A stretch of DNA of 20,341 bases from a virus: positions 1 to 20,341 of the IMG/VR virus record IMGVR_UViG_3300023109_001029. One strand, written 5' to 3'. Made by a program: the position numbers and the translations under genes. Shown piece after piece: positions 7,789-13,330 of this stretch. Each line of letters starts with the position of its first letter. Position 1 is the stretch's first letter. The notes under the pieces are model-generated. The model did not search any database. It was not told where the DNA came from and worked only from the letters and a program-made list of their open reading frames with translations.

Positions 7789-8086
7789 TTTTACTCTCCA
7801 TTGCGTTAAATCCAAAATATGCAGCGGCTATGCCGGATGCACCAATCACATACACAGCGGCAATCTCCGCCATCAACTTTGCCGCTGTCTCTAAGCCCGT
7901 CATAGAGGCTACTAGGATGACCAAAGGGTAAAGGATCATACCAGACAGCGCAAACCACGTCATGCGCCTCTGCGCGTCTCTCTTGGCGTCTGCGTCTTCC
8001 ATGCGACGCCGACGGTCCTCTAGCATTATCTCATGCTCAACCGGATCAATCTTTCCGTTTCCGTTTAGGTCGTACTCATTCGGCAT
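7757..8086 (-). CDS. Small membrane protein with EF-hand calcium loop
   Basis: A 109-residue protein. Residues 6-17, DLNGNGKIDPVE, form a textbook EF-hand loop: Asp1, Asn3, Asn5, Gly6, Ile8, Glu12. A charged helix with an Arg run (DRRRRMEDADAKRDAQRR) follows. Two hydrophobic segments come next, at about 44-62 and 73-94, and the tail is Ser-rich. The start has AAGGAG upstream. It lies between tiny genes and the holin-like gene, overlapping the latter. I recall similar EF-hand membrane proteins in marine phages, but no proven function. A calcium-responsive accessory to lysis (holin, antiholin or spanin partner) is a reasonable inference. A single EF-hand normally pairs with another, so dimer formation is plausible. 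Confidence 0.8.
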   Translation of the reverse strand: MPNEYDLNGNGKIDPVEHEIMLEDRRRRMEDADAKRDAQRRMTWFALSGMILYPLVILVASMTGLETAAKLMAEIAAVYVIGASGIAAAYFGFNAMESKNASSSDRSNS

Positions 8087-8201
8087 CTTCTAAACTCCTT
8101 GCGTACGCAATCGCGTACTTCTTGTGGTGCGTTATTATAACAACTTTTCCGTATTTGTCATATACAACGTAATCGCCCCTCTTATTGCGGTATAACCTCA
8201 A
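8076..8201 (-). CDS. Possible 41-aa basic protein with non-ATG start
   Basis: A frame open between the in-frame TGA/TAA pair upstream and a TGA at 8076-8078 encodes LRLYRNKRGDYVVYDKYGK and continues with VVIITHHKKYAIAYARSLEDAE. It has no ATG; the most sensible initiation codon is TTG at 8201. It overlaps the end of the 45-residue gene by about 20 bases and the start of the EF-hand gene by 11. The composition (Tyr, Lys, Val in regular alternation) looks like a real small beta-rich protein rather than random translation, and it fills a stretch that otherwise lacks coding. Low to moderate confidence because of the start codon. Confidence 0.45.
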   Translation of the reverse strand: MRLYRNKRGDYVVYDKYGKVVIITHHKKYAIAYARSLEDAE

Positions 8202-8319
8202 AACAATACACCGTCGTTTGGCTTGTAGTTATCAAGACTTTTGCATCCTCAAGAGCTTCTCTACACTCGTTTTCAGTAGTGAACTGATTGAGTTGATAAT
8301 GCTCAATGTTGTTATTCAT
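8182..8319 (-). CDS. Small hypothetical protein (45 aa)
   Basis: ATG at 8319 to TAA at 8182-8184. The protein reads MNNNIEHYQLNQFTTENECR, then EALEDAKVLITTSQTTVYCF and EVIPQ. It has a predicted helix around the first cysteine and a strand around the second (Cys19, Cys39), which could pair or bind a ligand. No good ribosome site is visible upstream. It sits between two other tiny frames in the lysis region. Small Cys-containing proteins of this style occur in marine phages, but I cannot name a function. Confidence 0.55.
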   Translation of the reverse strand: MNNNIEHYQLNQFTTENECREALEDAKVLITTSQTTVYCFEVIPQ

Positions 8320-8349
8320 AACTTGAAACCAAACTAAAAACCACACAGC

Positions 8350-8475
8350 TCACTCTTTCTCTCGCCTTAAAAGCACCAGTACCTCTGAGAATGGACGCCC
8401 CGACTTTGCCGCCAAACCCTCAATGATAAGCTCAACTGCCTGATCGAACTGTCTTATGATCTCAGAGTTTTTCAT
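8350..8475 (-). CDS. Small hypothetical protein (41 aa)
   Basis: ATG at 8475 follows the TAA of the membrane protein gene with no gap (TAAATG), typical of translational coupling in this operon. The product is MKNSEIIRQFDQAVELIIEG followed by LAAKSGRPFSEVLVLLRREK and E, an amphipathic helical protein with no cysteine or membrane segment. The clean spacing and helix-turn-helix-like shape (helix, GLAAKSGRPF turn, helix) make it likely real. It may be a small regulatory or binding protein, but no family is recognised. Confidence 0.6.
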   Translation of the reverse strand: MKNSEIIRQFDQAVELIIEGLAAKSGRPFSEVLVLLRREKE

Positions 8476-8949
8476 TTACCACTTCCCCTGACTTCTACCT
8501 ATGAAATACAGTACAATCGCCAGACCAACGATACCTGAAAGCACCAGCAAAATACCTACAGTCCACTCTATCAGGGCGCGTTTAAACTGCTCTTTCTTAT
8601 AAATTTCTTCTTTACGTTGCTTTCGCATCTTCGCCTCGATATGTAAAACTTCCTCCCAAGCTGATGGACCATATTGAAAACTAATGAAATTTTTGATTTC
8701 CTTGCGCATTTCGGACATCTTCTTCTTTTGCGCAAAAATTTCTATGGCACTGTGTGTGTCAGAGCCTTTGAATTGGTACCAAGGGGGGTTTTTGATTTGC
8801 TCTTCGGCAAAGGCAAAATCGCTGCAAGCCTTGCCCCACTTGCCAAGCTGACCTGTGATGTCTTGAAGCTCACGTCCGACAGCAACGCCTTGTTTAATAG
8901 CGTTATAGGCTGAAGTGGCGAGGCCAACTGCTGTAATAGGATCAATCAT
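8476..8949 (-). CDS. C-terminally membrane-anchored phage protein
   Basis: A 157-residue protein. An Ala/Gly-rich N-terminal helix (PITAVGLATSAYNAIKQG) is followed by a cytosolic domain of charged helices (residues 65-125: AQKKKMSEMRKEIKN, AKMRKQRKEEIYKKEQ). One strong membrane segment lies at about 129-150, and the protein ends in a short basic tail. Its ATG overlaps the stop of the preceding 60-residue gene (ATGA). I recall the same arrangement, with a YGPxAWEE motif, in proteins of marine myo- and podoviruses, always without known function. Its place among other small membrane proteins suggests a part in lysis or membrane remodelling, but this is inference. Confidence 0.8.
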   Translation of the reverse strand: MIDPITAVGLATSAYNAIKQGVAVGRELQDITGQLGKWGKACSDFAFAEEQIKNPPWYQFKGSDTHSAIEIFAQKKKMSEMRKEIKNFISFQYGPSAWEEVLHIEAKMRKQRKEEIYKKEQFKRALIEWTVGILLVLSGIVGLAIVLYFIGRSQGKW

Positions 8950-9128
8950 GTGTCCATGTACCTCGCTGGGCAGTAGGCGTCTGGGTGGACAACGTACCGT
9001 CTATCGTGCCATTGGCCGTTCTTGCCACCCGGTGCGCCACAGTCGTAGTAGCAGGCTTTATAGAACATCGTGCCGTAGTTGTTTACGAAAGTGTGTCCGT
9101 ACCCGACAAATACAAGAACACACCACAT
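8946..9128 (-). CDS. Small cysteine-containing hypothetical protein
   Basis: A 60-residue product whose ATG starts one base after the preceding TAA and whose TGA overlaps the next ATG. This exact fit on both sides supports it being a real gene. The N-terminus is hydrophobic (MWCVLVFVGYG) and could be a weak signal or membrane segment. Cysteines at 3, 26, 30 and 53 with the pattern CYYDC and YCPARY suggest disulfides in an exported domain. It could be a small periplasmic or spanin-like lysis factor, but there is no clear lipobox. Function unknown. Confidence 0.6.
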   Translation of the reverse strand: MWCVLVFVGYGHTFVNNYGTMFYKACYYDCGAPGGKNGQWHDRRYVVHPDAYCPARYMDT

Positions 9129-9129
9129 T

Positions 9130-9321
9130 TTACATCTTCATTAAGACAGCCACAAGCAGACCAATAATGGACGCAGTTGCGGCAATCATAATGCTCTCCA
9201 TACGCTTCACACGGCCAAACAGGTCTTTAAACTGTATTTTTACCTCAGTCTTTATTGCGATCACCTCTTTCTCAAGGCCATCAATGCGCTCATGCGCGGA
9301 TGATGTTGTTCGTTTGTCCAT
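9130..9321 (-). CDS. XhlA-like small membrane protein (holin-associated)
   Basis: A 63-residue protein with a charged N-terminal coiled coil (RIDGLEKEVIAIKTEVKIQF, residues 12-31) and a single C-terminal membrane segment at about 44-62. This is the layout of XhlA-type hemolysin proteins, which cooperate with holins in some phages. TAGGTAAG precedes the ATG. It heads the lysis-linked run of small membrane genes. The XhlA assignment rests on topology only; it could equally be an antiholin or a spanin component. Confidence 0.65.
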   Translation of the reverse strand: MDKRTTSSAHERIDGLEKEVIAIKTEVKIQFKDLFGRVKRMESIMIAATASIIGLLVAVLMKM

Positions 9322-9329
9322 TGTCTTAC

Positions 9330-9677
9330 CTATGCGTTCAGAGCTTCAAGATCGTCCCAAACACGTTGAGCGTGAGCAGCGTCGTCAAAAGCAACCGTTG
9401 CGTCAGGATCGTTGGGGTCTGGGTCAGTCCAGCTATTTGCCGTTGCTTCTGTTGACAGATACGTCTGGAGATCGGCTTTAGCTGCAAATACTGTGATTGC
9501 ATCAGATGTATCTGCTCCATCTTCGGAAATGCCAATCATCATCCAATCCTGCGGTGACGCAGTGTTGGGATCAGCAACGGCGTACATACCGCCAGTTGAT
9601 TGCGGAACGCCAAACGTCAGCCACGTCGGGATAGTCCCATCCGCTTCTAGGCGGTACTTTACCACTTTATGAGCCAT
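9330..9677 (-). CDS. Conserved phage protein of unknown function (115 aa)
   Basis: A 115-residue acidic soluble protein beginning MAHKVVKYRLEADGTIPTWL. The middle holds short strands (GGMYAVAD, DWMMIGIS). The C-terminal part is helical and Asp/Ala-rich (PDPNDPDATVAFDDAA, VWDDLEALNA). The ATG lies within the last 11 bases of the preceding gene. I recall similar short proteins in marine phage tail and lysis regions, but no experimental function. No motif suggests an enzyme. Confidence 0.75.
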   Translation of the reverse strand: MAHKVVKYRLEADGTIPTWLTFGVPQSTGGMYAVADPNTASPQDWMMIGISEDGADTSDAITVFAAKADLQTYLSTEATANSWTDPDPNDPDATVAFDDAAHAQRVWDDLEALNA

Positions 9678-10515
9678 AAGTTTGATCCTCTATGAGTGTG
9701 TTGGTCAAGGATGTTTCGTCGAGTATATCAAATCCACGGCTTTCTGCAAAGGCGCTTGGACAATGCGCCCACTTATCAGCGCAAGCCTCTAGCCATTGCA
9801 CCGTGTGGTGATGCTCTGGGGCTTTGCCTTCTTTGACAAGCTCGTTTTCCCAGTTGAGATACGACATAACTTCAAGCTGCGCTTGCGCTGCGTTGATGCC
9901 AAGATCAAACAGATAGACCATATTGCCTTCGTCGATCACGCCGTTGCGTGGACGGGCAGAGTTTAGCGCCTGCTTCATGCACGTCATAATGTGGTATTTG
10001 ACTTCCTCAAGCTCATAGTCAGCCTCGGTCAACTCGTCCTTGCCGATCTTCTTCATCAGGTTTTCGTACTGATTGGTAAAGAAGTTCAGCTTACGGACAG
10101 CGGCTTCAACGTAGCCGCGTGAAGATGCAGCGTTAGCTTGCTTTTCGTTTATCTTAATCTCAAGCATCTCGCGCTCAAGATCGTCACCCTCATTTTTCAG
10201 CTTGCGCTCCAGCTTTTTGAGTTTGACCTCTTCCTTTTTCATGCGGAAGTAACCTTCCTGCAAGGCGGATTTGGTCTTCTCAATCTCAGCAAGCGTATGC
10301 TTAATAGAGCGGATCGGCGTGATTGCCGTAACGTCAAGCGTCACGCTCATCATCTGAGAGTGCGACTTGTAGAAGTTGCTAGACGCCTGTGCGATTGCAG
10401 GAGCCTTGTCGGCAATGTTTGCCAGCATGGACTTGTATTCAGGCTTCGCAGATGGAAGCTGAATGTTAAGGTCTACCGTGGCTAGTGCCGTTTCTTTTAC
10501 TGTATCTTTAGGCAT
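9667..10515 (-). CDS. Coiled-coil phage protein of unknown function
   Basis: A 282-residue soluble protein. Residues about 72-165 are highly charged helices with long Lys/Glu stretches (RMKKEEVKLKKLERKLKNEG, LEREMLEIKINEKQAN), a strong coiled-coil signal. The C-terminal third has an aromatic and His-rich region (APEHHHTVQWLEACADKWAH) that could bind metal. The ATG follows the previous stop by one base. It separates the fibre cluster from the small membrane genes. Similar proteins occur in marine phage genomes without assigned role. A structural or scaffold-like function is possible, but I cannot choose. Confidence 0.75.
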   Translation of the reverse strand: MPKDTVKETALATVDLNIQLPSAKPEYKSMLANIADKAPAIAQASSNFYKSHSQMMSVTLDVTAITPIRSIKHTLAEIEKTKSALQEGYFRMKKEEVKLKKLERKLKNEGDDLEREMLEIKINEKQANAASSRGYVEAAVRKLNFFTNQYENLMKKIGKDELTEADYELEEVKYHIMTCMKQALNSARPRNGVIDEGNMVYLFDLGINAAQAQLEVMSYLNWENELVKEGKAPEHHHTVQWLEACADKWAHCPSAFAESRGFDILDETSLTNTLIEDQTYGS

Positions 10516-10516
10516 T

Positions 10517-10933
10517 TTATTCTTCCGGCTCTACAAATGCGCAGTAAGCCTCATCAAAAACATAGTGCGAGTAATCTGCACCATCACTTGTTGCAATAAA
10601 ACTAGACCAATCGCTTTTTACTGTGTTTTGTTTTGTTAGCTTTTCGCCGTCCGTTAAATCCAAAACATGCCATACGTCAGTGTATTTTCCGTTTACAATT
10701 TTATACTCTAGCCCATTGTGAGGAAAGGCTAACGCAATGTCTCCGCCCTTGCTGTCATCAAACTTCTCGTAAGGTCCAAGAGCAGGCGGAGCTACCCGCT
10801 CGAACTCCATCCAGCCGCTGGGCGGCCCTGAAGAAAAATCATGTTCTGGAAAAATTTGCTGAAGATTGCTCTCAAAATGAGGATGGCCTACAGGAGTGTT
10901 ATTTTCACTCAACTTTATATATAGTTTTTCCAT
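10517..10933 (-). CDS. Putative tail-fibre accessory or assembly protein
   Basis: A 138-residue protein with start MEKLYIKLSENNTPVGHPHF and a central segment GPPSGWMEFERVAPPALGPY, then GLEYKIVNGKYTDVWHV. The pattern resembles small proteins that follow fibre genes in cyanophages and pelagiphages and are thought to help fibre folding or cap the fibre tip. Its ATG overlaps the stop of the glycine-rich fibre gene (TAATG), which supports a partner role for that fibre. No enzymatic motif is seen. Family membership is by recollection only. Confidence 0.7.
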   Translation of the reverse strand: MEKLYIKLSENNTPVGHPHFESNLQQIFPEHDFSSGPPSGWMEFERVAPPALGPYEKFDDSKGGDIALAFPHNGLEYKIVNGKYTDVWHVLDLTDGEKLTKQNTVKSDWSSFIATSDGADYSHYVFDEAYCAFVEPEE

Positions 10934-11946
10934 TATTCATCCGCCGTTCTAGTGCTTGGAAATTGCCGCTTCTGGCCGGGCCAAATAATTCTCACTGCCC
11001 CGCCGCCGCCATATATTGTGGTGCTCTGCGGCTCGCCGCCACCGCCGCCGCCATATGCGCCGCCAAAACTTCTGGCAGAGGCTGAAACTGAGCTATTACT
11101 ATCTGGAGCATTCGATCCGCCGCTACCGCCGTTACCGCCATTAAAGCTAACCGTATAAACGCCTTGGTTGGTAATAGTACCTTTAGAGCCATTAGAACCC
11201 TGCCCAAGTATCCCTACGCCACCGCCGCCAGCCGCGTGTGCTGAGCCCAAGCCTGATCCGCCAATAAACGCAGCGCCGCCACCGCCGCCACCGCCGGAAC
11301 CATTAGCGCCTTCATTGGTGGCGCTTTTAGCCACATAATCCCCCGCCCCTGCGCCACCTCTGCCGCCATTTCCAGAGTAACCGCCAGCACCGCCGCCGCC
11401 ACCGCCTGCGCCCCCATCTCCAAGACCGCCTGCGCCGCCATACCCTCCGCCGTCCCCATTGTATCCCGCGCCGCTAGGGCTTGTACCCGAAAGCCCAGCC
11501 CCTCCCGCCACTAAGGAGCTGTTTACAAAATAAGAGGCTGATCCAGAGGAGCCAGTGCCATTGCTAGTTCCTTGACCGCCAGCTCCGACAACAACCGTAT
11601 AAGAGTCGCCCGGTGTGACAGCGTAGTTATTTTTGTAACCCAATCCGCCGCCAGAGCCACCGCTCCATGAAGCAGCACTAGAACTACTGCCGCCACCGCC
11701 GCCGCCAACAGCGACAACAGAAACTGAAGTTACATCAGTAGGAGCCGTCCAGCTATACGATCCGGCTGTAGTATATGCTTGCTGGCCTGCTGGCAAAGCA
11801 TTCCCCGCCGTAGGCCACAGTCCCGCTTTGCTATATGTTAAGGCTTCCGCAAGTGACCACACGCCAGATGCTGCGCCATCTTCATACGGGCCAGCAGGCG
11901 GTGTCGGGTTCTGCGTGATGATGTTGCCTAGATAGCGTTTAGTCAT
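10933..11946 (-). CDS. Glycine-rich tail fibre / adhesin
   Basis: A 337-residue protein. Residues 1-57 carry the anchor-like sequence GVWSLAEALTYSKAG and WPTAGNALPAG. A short strand (YSWTAPTDVTSVSVVAVGG) leads into a domain from about 81 to 325 in which Gly-rich runs (GGGGGG, GGGYGGAGGLGDGGAGG, GSGGGGGGGAAFIGG) alternate with short beta motifs. The end is GGGGAVRIIWPGQKRQFPST. Such Gly runs form packed polyglycine-II helices in the T4-like S16 gp38 receptor-binding tip, with variable loops at the end. By analogy this is a receptor-binding tip or fibre. It shares the anchor motif with the neighbouring kelch-like fibre. Its ATG overlaps that gene's stop (TAATG). Confidence 0.82.
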   Translation of the reverse strand: MTKRYLGNIITQNPTPPAGPYEDGAASGVWSLAEALTYSKAGLWPTAGNALPAGQQAYTTAGSYSWTAPTDVTSVSVVAVGGGGGGSSSSAASWSGGSGGGLGYKNNYAVTPGDSYTVVVGAGGQGTSNGTGSSGSASYFVNSSLVAGGAGLSGTSPSGAGYNGDGGGYGGAGGLGDGGAGGGGGGAGGYSGNGGRGGAGAGDYVAKSATNEGANGSGGGGGGGAAFIGGSGLGSAHAAGGGGVGILGQGSNGSKGTITNQGVYTVSFNGGNGGSGGSNAPDSNSSVSASARSFGGAYGGGGGGEPQSTTIYGGGGAVRIIWPGQKRQFPSTRTADE

Positions 11947-12920
11947 TATGAAAGCCCTCCGTGGGAGTTGGAGCAGCCTTGCAGGTACTTCCTCGCCGCT
12001 GTTAGATCACCGAAGTCAGTGGCGTTGCCCGTAGAGGCAATTTCCACATAATCTATAACATTGCTGTCAGAACCAGTGTTGCCGCCACCAAAAACGCCCC
12101 TCGTAGATGAAGAGCATCCAGCAAGTTGTGAGCGAGTTACGCTTAAATCACCGAAGTCTGCGGCGTTGCCCGTAGAGGCAATAGTAATGTAGTCAATTAT
12201 GTTGCGATTAGCTCCATCTGATCCGCCTGCCGTAACCCCTCTAGTTGATGAAGACACAGATGCAGTCCAGCGCCTAGAGTATGTACTGTCACCAAAGTCG
12301 GTTGCGTTCCCTGTAGAGGCTATTGTTATGTAATCAATTACATTACTAATAGACCCGCCAGTCTGACGGCCCCCAGAAAAGACACCTCTTGTGGACGAGG
12401 CAAGTCCGCTTAAACCACTTCTGGCAACCGTTAAATCTCCGAAGTCGGTGGAATTACCCTCTGACGCCATTGTAATGTACTGAATTTTGTCTAGGTAATA
12501 AGGAGAATTAGAGCCGTCCCCACCAGCAACGACACCCCTTGTCGCACTGGATAATGCGGCAGGGTCGCTTGCGTAACCGTTTTCGTGCGTCTGATCGCCA
12601 AAATCAATTGTAGCAGAACCAATAACATACGTTATAAAGGCAATGTCATTGGTATAGCTATTGCCCCTTTGGCCTGCGAAATAAAACGCTCTTGTTGATG
12701 ATGAGCACGAAGCACCTCTAGACGCTCCAAACCCAAAATCCCCAAAATCAGTGGCATTGCCTGTGGTTGCTATGCTTAAAAAATCTATTGATGCTACAGA
12801 CCCAGAGCCATCAGAACCGCCAATAAACAAACCTGTTCCAGCGGGGAGTGGTGCAGTAGGCCAACCACTCGCGTTCTGATACTGCTCTGACAGGCTCCAT
12901 ACACCTTGATAATTGGGCAT
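11946..12920 (-). CDS. Kelch-like beta-propeller tail fibre
   Basis: A 324-residue protein when started at ATG 12920, which overlaps the preceding stop (TAATG); an in-frame ATG six codons upstream is less likely. A short N-terminal anchor (QGVWSLSEQYQNASGWPTAP, ending LPAG) precedes six repeats of about 48 residues. Each repeat has the pattern SSSTRGVFGGG, IDYITIASTGNATDFGDLT, then an Arg-containing loop. This is a six-bladed (or incomplete seven-bladed) propeller of the type seen in many marine phage fibres. Blade loops between SSSTRG and IDY vary most, as expected of a ligand-binding face. It is followed by a glycine-rich fibre with the same N-terminal anchor. It probably binds a surface glycan or protein on the host; the receptor is unknown. 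Confidence 0.82.
   Translation of the reverse strand: MPNYQGVWSLSEQYQNASGWPTAPLPAGTGLFIGGSDGSGSVASIDFLSIATTGNATDFGDFGFGASRGASCSSSTRAFYFAGQRGNSYTNDIAFITYVIGSATIDFGDQTHENGYASDPAALSSATRGVVAGGDGSNSPYYLDKIQYITMASEGNSTDFGDLTVARSGLSGLASSTRGVFSGGRQTGGSISNVIDYITIASTGNATDFGDSTYSRRWTASVSSSTRGVTAGGSDGANRNIIDYITIASTGNAADFGDLSVTRSQLAGCSSSTRGVFGGGNTGSDSNVIDYVEIASTGNATDFGDLTAARKYLQGCSNSHGGLS
11985..12840 (-). repeat. About 145-base imperfect direct repeats encoding propeller blades
   Basis: The DNA encoding GNATDFGD recurs with small changes at about 12010, 12150, 12290, 12440 and 12740, roughly one every 145 bases. A further diverged copy lies between the last two. The repeats lie wholly inside the kelch-like fibre gene and could recombine to change blade number. 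Confidence 0.75.
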
Positions 12921-13330
12921 TATGCGTCCTCCACCCATGATGTTGTTGCTTCGTCCCAGCGGTATGCACTGCCGTCATCGGGATATGGAGCTGGGCTAGA
13001 CCAAACAAAAGTTTCTGCATCCCAAATCCAAGATGGGTAGGGTTGTCGAGCATAAAACTCATCATGCTTTCTTTGCGTCCACTCTTGCTCAGTTATAACT
13101 TCCAACACTCCAAGCACGGATGTAATGGCGTCATCATCGCAAGTCCCATAGTATTTGGGAGCGCTCATATATGTTCCATCCTGCGCAATCTCCACAGGCC
13201 ATGTTGATTTATCTGCCCAGTCAAGATGAAACCCTTTGACTGCGGGCATAGATGGACCTGTGCGCTGCGGTTCAACCGTGCAAGGTATTTTGGTCTTAGC
13301 ATCAACCTCTGTCACACATATATACATCAT
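12920..13330 (-). CDS. Putative tail-fibre assembly or accessory protein
   Basis: A 136-residue protein. M1 (ATGA overlap with the stop of the lectin-like adhesin) and M2 (TGATG overlap) are both credible starts. The N-terminal part (YICVTEVDAKTKIPCTVEPQ) is beta-rich. The C-terminal part carries a Trp-Pro repeat style (QPYPSWIWDAETFVWSSPAP, then YRWDEATTSWVED) seen in small proteins encoded next to fibre genes in cyanophages and pelagiphages. It sits between two adhesin genes, so a chaperone or connector role is reasonable. There are no catalytic motifs. Function is inferred from neighbourhood. Confidence 0.72.
   Translation of the reverse strand: MMYICVTEVDAKTKIPCTVEPQRTGPSMPAVKGFHLDWADKSTWPVEIAQDGTYMSAPKYYGTCDDDAITSVLGVLEVITEQEWTQRKHDEFYARQPYPSWIWDAETFVWSSPAPYPDDGSAYRWDEATTSWVEDA

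Noticed and set aside
8103-8118. Inverted repeat GTACGC-AATC-GCGTAC as a terminator
   Set aside because: The stem is six pairs with no following T run on the coding strand, and it sits inside a probable small gene just before a ribosome site.
8182-8319. Programmed frameshift joining the 45-residue and 41-residue frames
   Set aside because: The change would be a +1 shift with no recognised slippery site or stimulatory structure; a separate TTG start is simpler.
8990-9130. tRNA or other structured RNA near the Cys-rich small gene
   Set aside because: No cloverleaf can be drawn, and the stretch is coding on the minus strand with exact stop-start joins on both sides.
10992-11717. Additional minus-strand frames within the glycine-rich gene
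   Set aside because: These Ala/Val/Met-rich frames arise from GGN-rich codons read out of phase and show no coherent protein.
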